From NCBI RefSeq assembly GCF_021601385.1, contig NZ_BQHO01000030.1, positions 18,488 to 82,487 of the forward strand: a DNA stretch of 64,000 nucleotides, read 5' to 3'. Source of the stretch: Pseudomonas parasichuanensis (lineage in GTDB: Bacteria; Pseudomonadota; Gammaproteobacteria; Pseudomonadales; Pseudomonadaceae). Below the pieces are notes generated by a model, which made no database searches, was not told where the DNA came from, and saw only the letters and a program-made list of their open reading frames with translations. How positions within the stretch are numbered: position 1 is the stretch's first letter; each line of letters begins with the position of its first letter. The position numbers were made by a program, and so were the translations under genes. Below, in pieces: positions 16,040 to 24,776 of the stretch.

Positions 16040-17815
16040 ATGAGCAAAATGAGAGCAATCGATGCAGCCGTTCTGGTCATGCGCCGTGAAGGTGTAGATA
16101 CCGCGTTCGGCATTCCTGGCGCCGCGATCAACCCGCTGTACTCGGCCCTGAAAAAAGTCGGTGGCATCGATCACGTCCTCGCTCGCCACGTCGAAGGTGC
16201 CTCGCACATGGCCGAGGGCTACACCCGCGCCAACCCGGGCAACATCGGCGTATGCATCGGCACCTCCGGCCCTGCCGGCACCGACATGGTCACCGGCCTG
16301 TACAGCGCGTCGGCCGACTCCATCCCGATCCTCTGCATCACTGGCCAGGCTCCACGTGCCCGCCTGCACAAGGAAGACTTCCAGGCCGTCGACATCACCA
16401 GCATCGTCAAGCCGGTGACCAAGTGGGCGACCACCGTCCTGGAGCCGGGCCAGGTGCCCTACGCGTTCCAGAAGGCCTTCTACGAAATGCGCACCGGCCG
16501 CCCAGGCCCTGTGCTGATCGACCTGCCGTTCGACGTGCAGATGGCCGAAATCGAATTCGACATCGACGCCTACGAGCCGCTGCCGGTCAACAAGCCGTCC
16601 GCCACCCGCGTACAGGCCGAGAAAGCCCTGGCCCTGCTCAATGACGCCGAGCGCCCGCTGCTGGTGGCCGGTGGTGGCATCATCAACGCCGACGCCAGCG
16701 ACAAGCTGGTCGAGTTCGCCGAACTGACCGGCGTACCGGTTGTGCCGACCCTGATGGGCTGGGGCACCATCCCTGACGACCACGCGCTGATGGTCGGCAT
16801 GGTCGGCCTGCAGACCTCGCACCGCTACGGCAACGCGACCATGCTCAAGTCCGACCTGGTGTTCGGCATCGGCAACCGCTGGGCCAACCGCCACACCGGC
16901 TCGGTCGACGTCTACACCGAAGGCCGCAAGTTCGTGCACGTCGACATCGAACCGACCCAGATCGGCCGCGTGTTCACCCCGGACCTGGGTATCGTTTCCG
17001 ACGCCGGCAAGGCGCTGGACGTGTTCCTCGAAGTGGCCCGCGAGTGGAAAGCCGCCGGCAAGCTGAAATGCCGCAAGGCCTGGCTGGAAGACTGCCAGCA
17101 GCGCAAGGCGACCCTGCAGCGCAAGACCAACTTCGACAACGTCCCGGTCAAGCCACAGCGCGTGTACCAGGAAATGAACGAAGTGTTCGGCAAGGACACC
17201 ACCTACGTCAGCACCATCGGCCTGTCGCAGATCGCCGGCGCGCAGTTCCTGCACGTGTACAAGCCACGCCACTGGATCAACTGCGGCCAGGCCGGCCCGC
17301 TGGGCTGGACCATCCCTGCTGCCCTGGGCGTGGTCAAGGCAGACCCTGCGCGCAAGGTTGTCGCGCTGTCCGGTGACTACGACTTCCAGTTCATGATCGA
17401 AGAGCTGGCAGTGGGCGCACAGTTCAACCTGCCGTACGTCCACGTGCTGGTGAACAACGCCTACCTCGGCCTGATCCGCCAGGCGCAGCGTGGCTTCGAC
17501 ATGGATTACTGTGTACAACTGGCGTTCGAGAACATCAATTCCACCGACGCCGCCACCTACGGTGTCGACCACGTCGCCGTGGTCGAAGGCCTGGGCTGCA
17601 AGGCCATCCGCGTGTTCGAACCGGCCGAGATCGCCCCTGCCCTGCTCAAGGCGCAGAAGATGGCCGAAGAGTTCCGCGTACCGGTAGTGGTCGAAGTGAT
17701 CCTCGAGCGCGTCACCAACATTTCCATGGGCACCGAGATCAACGCGGTCAACGAGTTCGAAGACCTCGCCCTGGTCGGCAACGACGCGCCAACCGCCATC
17801 TCGATGCTCGACTGA
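16040..17815 (+). CDS. gcl: Glyoxylate carboligase (tartronate-semialdehyde synthase)
   Basis: This 591-residue ThDP enzyme condenses two glyoxylates to tartronate semialdehyde and CO2. The N-terminal pyrimidine domain contains [17 protein letters not shown], where Val51 replaces the Glu that nearly all other ThDP enzymes have; this Val is the known hallmark of Gcl. The C-terminal ThDP/Mg motif runs from SGDYDFQF to VLVNN (about residues 443-475). GAGG precedes the ATG. It heads the operon gcl-hyi-glxR and takes glyoxylate released by AllA. Control by the palindrome at 16005 is inferred. Confidence 0.96.
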   Translation: MSKMRAIDAAVLVMRREGVDTAFGIPGAAINPLYSALKKVGGIDHVLARHVEGASHMAEGYTRANPGNIGVCIGTSGPAGTDMVTGLYSASADSIPILCITGQAPRARLHKEDFQAVDITSIVKPVTKWATTVLEPGQVPYAFQKAFYEMRTGRPGPVLIDLPFDVQMAEIEFDIDAYEPLPVNKPSATRVQAEKALALLNDAERPLLVAGGGIINADASDKLVEFAELTGVPVVPTLMGWGTIPDDHALMVGMVGLQTSHRYGNATMLKSDLVFGIGNRWANRHTGSVDVYTEGRKFVHVDIEPTQIGRVFTPDLGIVSDAGKALDVFLEVAREWKAAGKLKCRKAWLEDCQQRKATLQRKTNFDNVPVKPQRVYQEMNEVFGKDTTYVSTIGLSQIAGAQFLHVYKPRHWINCGQAGPLGWTIPAALGVVKADPARKVVALSGDYDFQFMIEELAVGAQFNLPYVHVLVNNAYLGLIRQAQRGFDMDYCVQLAFENINSTDAATYGVDHVAVVEGLGCKAIRVFEPAEIAPALLKAQKMAEEFRVPVVVEVILERVTNISMGTEINAVNEFEDLALVGNDAPTAISMLD

Positions 17816-17824
17816 TTGCCTGAC

Positions 17825-17851
17825 GCCCCCGCGCACCTGCGTGCCGGGGGC
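17825..17851 (+). other. Intercistronic hairpin gcl-hyi
   Basis: GCCCCCG pairs with CGGGGGC and an inner GCAC pairs with GTGC, leaving a one-base bulge. There is no T-run, so it more likely stabilises or partly attenuates the operon mRNA than terminates it. Confidence 0.5.
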
Positions 17852-17872
17852 CCTCATTGCAAGGAGACAACC

Positions 17873-18655
17873 ATGCCTCGCTTCGCTGCCAACCTGTCCA
17901 TGCTGTTCACCGAACAGGACTTCCTGGCCCGCTTCAAGGCCGCCGCCGATGCTGGCTTCAGCGGTGTCGAATACCTCTTCCCGTACGACTTCAGCGCCGC
18001 CGAGATCAAGCAGCAGCTGGACGCCCACGGCCTGACCCAGGTGCTGTTCAACCTGCCTGCAGGCGACTGGTCGAAAGGTGAGCGCGGCATCACCTGCCAC
18101 CCGGACCGCGTCGAAGAGTTCCGTGCCGGTGTCGACAAGGCCATCGAATACGCCAAGGTGCTGGGCAACACCCAGGTCAACGCCCTGGCCGGCATCCGCC
18201 CGCAAGGCCTGCAGTGCGCCGACGTGCGCAAGACCTTCGTCGACAACCTCAAGTACGCCGCCGACAAGCTCAAGGCCGCCGGGATCCGCCTGGTCATGGA
18301 AATGATCAACACCCGCGACATCCCGGGCTTCTACCTGAACACCACTAAACAGGCCCTGGAAATCCAGGCCGAAGTGGGCAGCGACAACCTGTTCCTGCAG
18401 TACGACATCTACCACATGCAGATCATGGAAGGTGACCTGGCCCGCACCCTGGAAGCCAACCTGCCACTGATCAACCACGTGCAGCTGGCCGACAACCCGG
18501 GCCGCCACGAGCCGGGCACCGGCGAGATCAACTACCGCTTCCTGTTCGAACACCTGGACCGCATTGGCTACCAGGGCTGGGTGGGCGCGGAGTACAAGCC
18601 CAAGACCACCACCGAGGCGGGCCTGGGCTGGCTGAAGACTCACAACGCTATCTAA
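17873..18655 (+). CDS. hyi: Hydroxypyruvate isomerase
   Basis: This 260-residue xylose-isomerase-like TIM-barrel protein interconverts hydroxypyruvate and tartronate semialdehyde. It starts MPRFAANLSMLFTE after AAGGAGA. Conserved parts are FSGVEYLFPYDF, the acidic metal ligands in VMEMINTRDIPGF and LQYDIYHMQIMEGD, and HVQLADNPGRHEPGTGEINY. It is co-directional with gcl and glxR, 57 bp after gcl. The gene order and length match the family closely. Confidence 0.94.
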   Translation: MPRFAANLSMLFTEQDFLARFKAAADAGFSGVEYLFPYDFSAAEIKQQLDAHGLTQVLFNLPAGDWSKGERGITCHPDRVEEFRAGVDKAIEYAKVLGNTQVNALAGIRPQGLQCADVRKTFVDNLKYAADKLKAAGIRLVMEMINTRDIPGFYLNTTKQALEIQAEVGSDNLFLQYDIYHMQIMEGDLARTLEANLPLINHVQLADNPGRHEPGTGEINYRFLFEHLDRIGYQGWVGAEYKPKTTTEAGLGWLKTHNAI

Positions 18656-18688
18656 GGATTCGCTCGAAGGGGCTGCCCTGATTGGCCC

Positions 18689-18776
18689 CTGTGGGAGCTG
18701 GCTTGCCAGCGATAGCGTCAACACGGCCAACATCGTTTGCAGATTGATCGCAATCGCTGGCAAGCCAGCTCCCACA
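18689..18776. repeat. REP pair (BIME) inside the gcl operon
   Basis: Two inverted copies of the TGTGGGAGCTGGCTTGCCAGCGAT element enclose about 40 bp between hyi and glxR. These are P. putida-type REP sequences. Their position inside an operon suggests a role in mRNA stability or differential expression. Confidence 0.85.
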
Positions 18777-18831
18777 AGGTTCGCACCGCCTGCTCCATCG
18801 AGATTCAACAATTACAACGAGGTAATCTCTC

Positions 18832-19725
18832 ATGGCTAAAATCGGTTTCATCGGCACCGGCATCATGGGCAACCCCATGGCCCAGAACCTGCAAAAAGCA
18901 GGTCACAGCATCTTCGTTTCGACCCACCACGACGCCGCTCCGGCCAACCTGATCGCTGCCGGCGGCGTGGCCCTGGCCAACCCCAAGGAAGTGGCCCAGG
19001 AAGCTGAATTCATCATCGTCATGGTGCCCGACACCCCGCAGGTCGAAAGCGTCCTGTTCGGTGAAAACGGCGTCGCCGAAGGCGTGGGCCCGAACAAAGT
19101 CGTGATCGACATGAGCTCGATCTCGCCGACCGCCACCAAAGCCTTCGCCGAGAAAATCAAAGCCACCGGCGCCGCCTACCTGGACGCCCCGGTGTCCGGC
19201 GGTGAAGTCGGCGCCAAGGCCGCTACCCTGAGCATCATGGTCGGCGGCTGCCCGAAAGCCTTCGAACGCGCCCTGCCGCTGTTCGAAGCCATGGGCAAGA
19301 ACATCACCCGCGTCGGCGGCAACGGTGACGGCCAGACCGCCAAGGTCGCCAACCAGATCATCGTCGCCCTGAACATCCAGGCCGTTGCCGAAGCCCTGCT
19401 GTTCGCCGCCAAGAACGGCGCGGACCCAGCCAAGGTGCGTGAAGCGCTGATGGGCGGCTTCGCTTCCTCGAAGATCCTCGAAGTGCACGCCGAACGCATG
19501 ATCAAAGGCACCTTCGACCCAGGCTTCCGCATCAACCTGCACCAGAAAGACCTGAACCTGGCCCTGCAAGGCGCCAAGGAACTGGGCATCAACCTGCCCA
19601 ACACCTCCAATGCCCAGCAAGTGTTCAACACCTGCCAGGCCCTGGGCGGCGGCAACTGGGACCACTCGGCGCTGATCAAAGGCCTGGAGCACATGGCCAA
19701 CTTCTCGATCCGCGACGACAAGTAA
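18832..19725 (+). CDS. glxR: Tartronate semialdehyde reductase (2-hydroxy-3-oxopropionate reductase)
   Basis: This 297-residue beta-hydroxyacid dehydrogenase reduces tartronate semialdehyde to D-glycerate with NAD(P)H. The N-terminal Rossmann motif GFIGTGIMGNPMA, the substrate-binding DAPVSGGEVGA and the catalytic Lys in GQTAKVANQI (about K171) are all present. It follows gcl and hyi in the order known from P. putida and E. coli allantoin/glyoxylate operons. A REP pair separates it from hyi and another REP pair plus a terminator follows it. Confidence 0.95.
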   Translation: MAKIGFIGTGIMGNPMAQNLQKAGHSIFVSTHHDAAPANLIAAGGVALANPKEVAQEAEFIIVMVPDTPQVESVLFGENGVAEGVGPNKVVIDMSSISPTATKAFAEKIKATGAAYLDAPVSGGEVGAKAATLSIMVGGCPKAFERALPLFEAMGKNITRVGGNGDGQTAKVANQIIVALNIQAVAEALLFAAKNGADPAKVREALMGGFASSKILEVHAERMIKGTFDPGFRINLHQKDLNLALQGAKELGINLPNTSNAQQVFNTCQALGGGNWDHSALIKGLEHMANFSIRDDK

Positions 19726-19740
19726 GTAATAAGCCTTACC

Positions 19741-19834
19741 GGCCTCTTCGCGGGTAAACCCGCTCCCACAGGAATCACACCAACCTTGAAACCTGTGCTG
19801 TACCTGTGGGAGCGGGTTCACCCGCGAAGAAGCC
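19741..19834. repeat. REP pair
   Basis: GGCCTCTTCGCGGGT..CCCGCTCCCACAGG and its inverted copy CCTGTGGGAGCGGG..CCCGCGAAGAAGCC surround about 30 bp of unique sequence downstream of glxR. Confidence 0.85.
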
Positions 19835-19885
19835 AACACCGATGACCCTGCGACAACAGGCTCATGGGTAACCCCGAGCAACACC

Positions 19886-19930
19886 CGCCCCTGGTTCGGC
19901 CTGCACGGAGGCAGTTCCAGGGGCGTTTTT
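19886..19930 (+). terminator. Intrinsic terminator after glxR
   Basis: CGCCCCTGG and CCAGGGGCG form a 9-bp stem around a 22-nt loop, followed directly by TTTTT. It lies 36 bp before the glycerate kinase gene, so that gene and pykF may be partly separate from the gcl transcript. Confidence 0.75.
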
Positions 19931-19965
19931 GATTCTGCAGAACAACAATAATCTGGGAGCCTGCC

Positions 19966-21240
19966 ATGTCGGTCGATCCGCAAAAATTACTCCGCGAGCT
20001 GTTCGACACAGCCATCGCCGCCGCCCACCCCCGTCAGGTCCTCGAACCCTACCTGCCCGCCGACCGTAGCGGCCGGGTCATCGTCATCGGCGCAGGCAAA
20101 GCCGCCGCCGCCATGGCCGAAGTGGTCGAGAAAAGCTGGCAGGGCGACGTTTCCGGTCTAGTGGTCACCCGCTACGGCCATGGCGCCAACTGCCAGAAGA
20201 TCGAAGTGGTCGAAGCCGCCCACCCGGTCCCCGATGCCGCCGGCCTGGCCGTGGCCAAGCGCGTGCTCGAGCTGGTCAGCGACCTCACCGAAGACGACCG
20301 CGTCATCTTCCTGCTCTCCGGCGGTGGCTCGGCCCTGCTGGCCCTGCCCGCCGAAGGCCTGACCCTGGCCGACAAGCAGCAGATCAACAAGGCGCTGCTC
20401 AAGTCCGGCGCCGCCATCGACGAGATGAACTGCGTGCGCAAGCACCTCTCGGCGATCAAGGGCGGCCGCCTGGCCAAGGCCTGCTGGCCAGCCACCGTCT
20501 ACACCTATGCGATTTCCGACGTACCGGGCGACCTGGCCACGGTCATCGCCTCCGGCCCCACCGTGGCCGACCCGAGCACCTCGGCCGATGCCCTGGCGAT
20601 CCTCAAACGCTACAACATCGAGGCACCAAAGGCCGTCATCGACTGGCTCAACAACCCGGCCTCGGAAACCGTCAAGGCCGACGACCCGGCCCTGGCGCGC
20701 AGCCACTTCCAGCTGATCGCCAAACCCCAGCAGTCGCTGGAGGCCGCTGCCGTGAAGGCCCGCCAGGCCGGCTTCAGCCCGCTGATCCTCGGCGACCTGG
20801 AAGGCGAGTCGCGGGAAGTGGCCAAGGTCCACGCCGGCATCGCCCGGCAGATCGTCCTGCATGGCCAGCCGCTGAAGGCGCCCTGCGTGATCCTCTCCGG
20901 CGGCGAGACCACCGTCACCGTGCGCGGCAACGGCCGCGGCGGGCGCAACGCCGAGTTCCTGCTCAGCCTCACCGAAAGCCTCAAGGGCCTGCCGGGTGTG
21001 TATGCCCTGGCCGGTGACACCGACGGTATCGACGGCTCGGAAGAGAACGCCGGCGCCTTCATGACCCCAGGCAGCTACGCCCGCGCCGAGGCCCTGGGCC
21101 TGTCGGCCAGCGATGAGCTGGACAACAACAACGGCTATGGCTACTTCGCCGCCCTCGAAGCGCTGATCGTCACCGAGCCGACCCGCACCAACGTCAACGA
21201 CTTCCGCGCCATCCTGATCCTCGAGACCCCGCAATCATGA
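19966..21240 (+). CDS. ttuD: Glycerate 2-kinase, MOFRL family (often annotated hydroxypyruvate reductase TtuD)
   Basis: This 424-residue protein has the two-domain GckA/MOFRL architecture. The N-terminal glycerate-kinase domain carries VIGAGKAAAAMAE, FLLSGGGSALLALP and RKHLSAIKGGRLA; the C-terminal MOFRL domain carries GRNAEFLLSL and AGDTDGIDGSEENAGAF. Homologues are commonly named TtuD, hydroxypyruvate reductase. However, family members with measured activity phosphorylate glycerate at C2, and no NAD(P)-binding Rossmann motif is visible. Glycerate made by GlxR would become 2-phosphoglycerate. The stop codon overlaps the pykF start (ATGA), which tightly couples the two. Confidence 0.9.
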   Translation: MSVDPQKLLRELFDTAIAAAHPRQVLEPYLPADRSGRVIVIGAGKAAAAMAEVVEKSWQGDVSGLVVTRYGHGANCQKIEVVEAAHPVPDAAGLAVAKRVLELVSDLTEDDRVIFLLSGGGSALLALPAEGLTLADKQQINKALLKSGAAIDEMNCVRKHLSAIKGGRLAKACWPATVYTYAISDVPGDLATVIASGPTVADPSTSADALAILKRYNIEAPKAVIDWLNNPASETVKADDPALARSHFQLIAKPQQSLEAAAVKARQAGFSPLILGDLEGESREVAKVHAGIARQIVLHGQPLKAPCVILSGGETTVTVRGNGRGGRNAEFLLSLTESLKGLPGVYALAGDTDGIDGSEENAGAFMTPGSYARAEALGLSASDELDNNNGYGYFAALEALIVTEPTRTNVNDFRAILILETPQS

Positions 21241-22652
21241 CGCCTGATAAAAAAGTAAAAATCCTCGCCACCCTCGGGCCTGCGATCAAAGGCATCGATG
21301 ACATCCGCCAGCTGGTCGAAGCCGGGGTGAACATCTTCCGCCTCAACTTCAGCCACGGCGAACACGCCGACCACGCCCTGCGCTACCAGTGGATCCGCGA
21401 AGTCGAGCAGCAGCTCAACTACCCGCTGGGCATCCTCATGGACCTGCAGGGCCCGAAACTGCGCGTTGGCCGCTTCGCCGACGGCAAGGTGCAACTGCAG
21501 CGCGGCCAGGCCCTGCGCCTGGACCTGGACAAAACCCCGGGCGACAGCCGCCGGGTCAACCTGCCGCACCCGGAGATCATCGCCGCGCTGGAGCCCGGCA
21601 TGGACCTGCTGCTCGATGACGGCAAGCTGCGCCTGCGGGTGACCGCCAAGCACAGCGATGCCATCGACACCGAAGTGCTGGCCGGCGGCGAGCTGTCCGA
21701 CCGCAAGGGCGTCAACGTGCCGCAGGCGGTGCTTGACCTGTCCCCGCTCACCGAGAAAGACCGCCGCGACCTCACCTTCGGCCTGGAGCTGGGCGTGGAC
21801 TGGGTGGCCCTGTCGTTCGTGCAGCGCCCGCAAGACATCGTCGAAGCGCGCCAGCTGATCGGCGACCGCGCCTACCTGATGGCCAAGATCGAGAAGCCTT
21901 CGGCGGTCGAGCAACTGCGCGCCATCGCCGAGCTGTCCGACGCGATCATGGTCGCCCGTGGCGACCTGGGCGTGGAAGTGCCGGCCGAAAGCGTGCCGCA
22001 GATCCAGAAGCAGATCATCAACACCTGCCGCCAGTTGGGCAAGCCGGTGGTGGTGGCCACGCAGATGCTCGAATCCATGCGCTTCTCCCCTGCCCCGACC
22101 CGCGCCGAAGTCACCGACGTGGCCAACGCCGTGGCCGAGGGTGCCGATGCGGTGATGCTGTCGGCCGAGACCGCCTCGGGTGACTACCCACTGGAAGCGG
22201 TGCAGATGATGAGCAAGATCATCCGCCAGGTGGAAAACGGCCCGGACTACCAGGCCCAGCTCGATGTGGGCCGGCCCAAGGCCGAGGCCACCGTATCGGA
22301 CGCCATCAGCTGCGCGATCCGCCGCATCAGCGGCATCCTGCCGGTGGCGGTACTGGTCAACTACAGCGAGTCGGGCAACTCCACCCTTCGCGCCGCCCGC
22401 GAGCGGCCACGGGCGCCGATCCTCAACCTGACGCCGAACCTCAACACCGCGCGGCGCCTTAGCGTGGCCTGGGGTGTGCACTCGGTGGTCAACGACCGCC
22501 TGCGCCAGGTCGACGAGGTGGTCTCCACCGCGTTGGAAATTGCCCAGGCACAAGGCATGGCCAGCCGCGGCGACACGCTGCTGATCACCGCCGGTGTGCC
22601 TTTCGGCAAGCCAGGTTCGACTAATACGCTGCGGATCGAGACCTTGGTCTGA
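21237..22652 (+). CDS. pykF: Pyruvate kinase
   Basis: This 471-residue protein has the pyruvate kinase signatures KILATLGPA, RLNFSHG, MDLQGPKLR, the catalytic-Lys segment YLMAKIEKPSA, the Mg-site VARGDLGVEV and KPVVVATQMLESM. It converts PEP and ADP to pyruvate and ATP. The 4-bp overlap with the glycerate kinase indicates dedication to the glyoxylate-to-pyruvate route, in addition to any second pyruvate kinase elsewhere. A GC hairpin with a short T-run (22662-22681) follows. Confidence 0.95.
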   Translation: MTPDKKVKILATLGPAIKGIDDIRQLVEAGVNIFRLNFSHGEHADHALRYQWIREVEQQLNYPLGILMDLQGPKLRVGRFADGKVQLQRGQALRLDLDKTPGDSRRVNLPHPEIIAALEPGMDLLLDDGKLRLRVTAKHSDAIDTEVLAGGELSDRKGVNVPQAVLDLSPLTEKDRRDLTFGLELGVDWVALSFVQRPQDIVEARQLIGDRAYLMAKIEKPSAVEQLRAIAELSDAIMVARGDLGVEVPAESVPQIQKQIINTCRQLGKPVVVATQMLESMRFSPAPTRAEVTDVANAVAEGADAVMLSAETASGDYPLEAVQMMSKIIRQVENGPDYQAQLDVGRPKAEATVSDAISCAIRRISGILPVAVLVNYSESGNSTLRAARERPRAPILNLTPNLNTARRLSVAWGVHSVVNDRLRQVDEVVSTALEIAQAQGMASRGDTLLITAGVPFGKPGSTNTLRIETLV

Positions 22653-22661
22653 CGATCGCCG

Positions 22662-22681
22662 GGGGCGTGTTGCGCCCCTTT
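22662..22681 (+). terminator. Terminator hairpin after pykF
   Basis: GGGGCG and CGCCCC form a 6-bp stem with a 5-nt loop followed by TTT. A REP pair begins immediately after. Confidence 0.6.
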
Positions 22682-22744
22682 CGCCGGCAAGCCGGCTCCC
22701 ACAGAGGATTGCGCAATACCTGTGGGAGCTGGCTTGCCAGCGAT
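22681..22744. repeat. REP pair
   Basis: TCGCCGGCAAGCCGGCTCCCACA and an inverted TGTGGGAGCTGGCTTGCCAGCGA lie head-to-head about 17 bp apart, between pykF and the urea channel gene. Confidence 0.85.
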
Positions 22745-22833
22745 TGGAGGGCAAAGCCCTCCCCATACATCGATATGCGGAAAACCGAGGCCCAAAGAGG
22801 CCCACCGCTGACCACTCACCTTACTGACTGCCC

Positions 22834-23709
22834 ATGTACACCAAAAATTTCGTCAACCCGTGCCCCGACTGGGCCACGGCTTTGCTCAACGGCTTCAGCC
22901 AGGTGCTGCTGCTGCGCAACCCCCTGTGCGGCCTATGCTGCCTGCTGGCCATCCTGCTGACCGCCCCGTCGCTGGTCGGCGGCGCCCTGCTCGGCGCCCT
23001 CGCCGGCCTGCTCACCGCCCAACGCCGTGGCTATGACCGCGCCGACCGACAGGCCGGGCTGTACTGCTACAACGGCGTATTGATCGGCATCCTGATCAGC
23101 GCCGTACTGCCCTGGTCGGCCATCCTGCCGCCACTGATCATCGCCGCCGGTGGGCTGTCGAGCATGCTCACCCATCAGTGGCGCAAGCGCGGGGGCAAAT
23201 TGCTGGTGGCTTACACCGCCCCCTTCGTATTGCTCGGCTGGGCCGCCCTGCTGCTGGCTGAACCCACTGCCAACAGCTACGTCGAGGCCGACCCGCTGTA
23301 CGCCATGCTGCGCGGCCTCGGGCAGATCTTCCTGCTCGACAAGCCGATGGCCGGGTTGCTGATCGTTATCGGGATGTATTTTGCCAACCCCTATGCGGCC
23401 ACCTGGGCGGTGATCGGTTCGGCCATCGGTGGCGGCGTCGCGCTGTTGGCTGGCGAGGCGCAAGGGGCCTGGCTGGGCCTCTACGGTTTCAACGCAGCGC
23501 TGGCTGCGCTGGCCTTCAGCCGCCAGGGCGAGAGGCCCTGGGTGACGCTGCTGGCCATTGCTTTGGCACTGTTGCTGCAACCGCTGTTCAACCTGCTGCC
23601 AATCGCCGGGCTGACCGCGCCGTTTGTGGTCGCCTGCTGGCTGATGCACGTGGGTAGTCATCTCGCGCAGCTCAACCAGCGCCGCGGTGCACCGCGCTTG
23701 CACAGCTGA
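22834..23709 (+). CDS. Urea transporter (UT family)
   Basis: This 291-residue membrane protein has about ten helices in two similar halves. It carries the urea-transporter sequence features LLNGFSQVLLLRNPLCGLCCLLAI near the N-terminus, GLYCYNGVLIG, and a second-half LGLYGFNAALAALAF repeat. The LNG and YxxN segments line the selectivity pore in the family. Urea is released by AllA, so the channel could equilibrate urea across the inner membrane. No strong Shine-Dalgarno sequence precedes the ATG. Confidence 0.88.
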   Translation: MYTKNFVNPCPDWATALLNGFSQVLLLRNPLCGLCCLLAILLTAPSLVGGALLGALAGLLTAQRRGYDRADRQAGLYCYNGVLIGILISAVLPWSAILPPLIIAAGGLSSMLTHQWRKRGGKLLVAYTAPFVLLGWAALLLAEPTANSYVEADPLYAMLRGLGQIFLLDKPMAGLLIVIGMYFANPYAATWAVIGSAIGGGVALLAGEAQGAWLGLYGFNAALAALAFSRQGERPWVTLLAIALALLLQPLFNLLPIAGLTAPFVVACWLMHVGSHLAQLNQRRGAPRLHS

Positions 23710-23754
23710 AACCCAGCCCCTAGGCTCTGCCCATTCGCACAAGGGAACGAGCCC

Positions 23755-24576
23755 ATGGACAACCCCACGAGTCTGCGCGAGCGGCTCTACGTCATCGTCT
23801 TCCAGACCGACACCGTCGCCGGCCGGCGCTTCGACAAGCTACTGCTGCTGATCATCCTCGCCAGCCTGATCACGGTGATCCTCGACAGCATCGACGAGGT
23901 GCACCAGAACTACGCGGGGCTGCTGGCACTGATCGAATGGGGCTTCACCGCGATCTTCCTCGCCGAGTACCTGACCCGCCTGTACTGCTCGCCCAAGCCG
24001 CTGCGCTACGCCTTCAGCTTCTATGGGCTGGTGGACCTGCTGGCGATCGTGCCGGGGATCATCGCCCTGTACTACAGCGACGCCCAGTACCTGCTGATCA
24101 TCCGCGTGGTACGTATGCTGCGGATCTTCCGCGTGCTCAAGCTCAGCCCGTACCTCAAGCAGGCCCACTACCTGTTGGCCGCTCTGCACGGCAGCAAACA
24201 GAAGATCATCGTATTCCTGGTTACTGTGTCGACCCTGGTCACCGTGTTCGGCACCTTGATGTACGTGATCGAAGGCCCCGAGCATGGCTTCACCAGCATC
24301 CCCAAGGGCATCTACTGGGCCATCGTCACCCTCACCACCGTGGGCTTCGGCGATATCGTGCCCAAGACCCCGCTGGGGCAGGTGCTGTCGTCGCTGGTGA
24401 TGATCACCGGTTACTCGATCATCGCCGTGCCCACCGGCATCTTCACCGCCGAGCTGGCCAATGCCATGCGCGGCGAGCAGTTGCAGCATGACTGCCCGAC
24501 CTGCGCCAAGAAGAGCCATGAGCATGGTGCGGCGTTCTGTTCGCGGTGTGGGAATGCGTTGTTTACCAAACAATGA
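23755..24576 (+). CDS. Voltage-gated-type K+ channel with C-terminal zinc ribbon
   Basis: This 273-residue protein has six transmembrane segments, including an arginine-rich S4 (RVVRMLRIFRVLKL). The K+ selectivity filter TTVGFGD lies at about residues 194-200. After S6 it carries a short cytoplasmic tail with two Cys pairs (CPTC and CSRC, about 246-261), which looks like a zinc-ribbon. Kv-like pores are common in bacteria; the added metal-binding tail is less usual and may gate the channel by metal or redox state. That is inference. Confidence 0.88.
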   Translation: MDNPTSLRERLYVIVFQTDTVAGRRFDKLLLLIILASLITVILDSIDEVHQNYAGLLALIEWGFTAIFLAEYLTRLYCSPKPLRYAFSFYGLVDLLAIVPGIIALYYSDAQYLLIIRVVRMLRIFRVLKLSPYLKQAHYLLAALHGSKQKIIVFLVTVSTLVTVFGTLMYVIEGPEHGFTSIPKGIYWAIVTLTTVGFGDIVPKTPLGQVLSSLVMITGYSIIAVPTGIFTAELANAMRGEQLQHDCPTCAKKSHEHGAAFCSRCGNALFTKQ

Positions 24577-24590
24577 TGTTTGCAGGCCCG

Positions 24591-24665
24591 GCCTCATCGC
24601 CGGCAAGCCGGCTCCCACAAGGGTGAGCGCCAACACTGTGGGAGCCGGCTTGCCGGCGATGAGGC
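24591..24665. repeat. REP pair
   Basis: GCCTCATCGCCGGCAAGCC with GGCTCCCACA and its inverted copy enclose about 17 bp. The arms are nearly perfect, making a stable cruciform between the K+ channel gene and sbp. Confidence 0.88.
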
Positions 24666-24704
24666 CGGTGCCGACAACGACATAACCAAAGTCCTTTTTG
24701 TTCT

Positions 24705-24733
24705 TTAACCCTCGCAGAACCACCCGCTATAGT
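24705..24733 (+). promoter_or_regulatory. Candidate sigma-70 promoter of sbp
   Basis: TTAACC and TATAGT are spaced by 17 bp and lie about 45-70 bp before the sbp start codon. sbp genes in Pseudomonas respond to sulfate starvation through CysB; no CysB site was assigned here. Confidence 0.55.
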
Positions 24734-24776
24734 CGCAGGCACTCTGCCTACACCCTTTCAATAACAAGGACGCAAC

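Noticed and set aside
15917-18811. Very long minus-strand open frame opposite gcl and hyi
   Set aside because: It is antisense to well-recognised genes, its translation is low-complexity (His/Val/Gly/Gln-rich), and it comes from third-position GC bias. No family resemblance.
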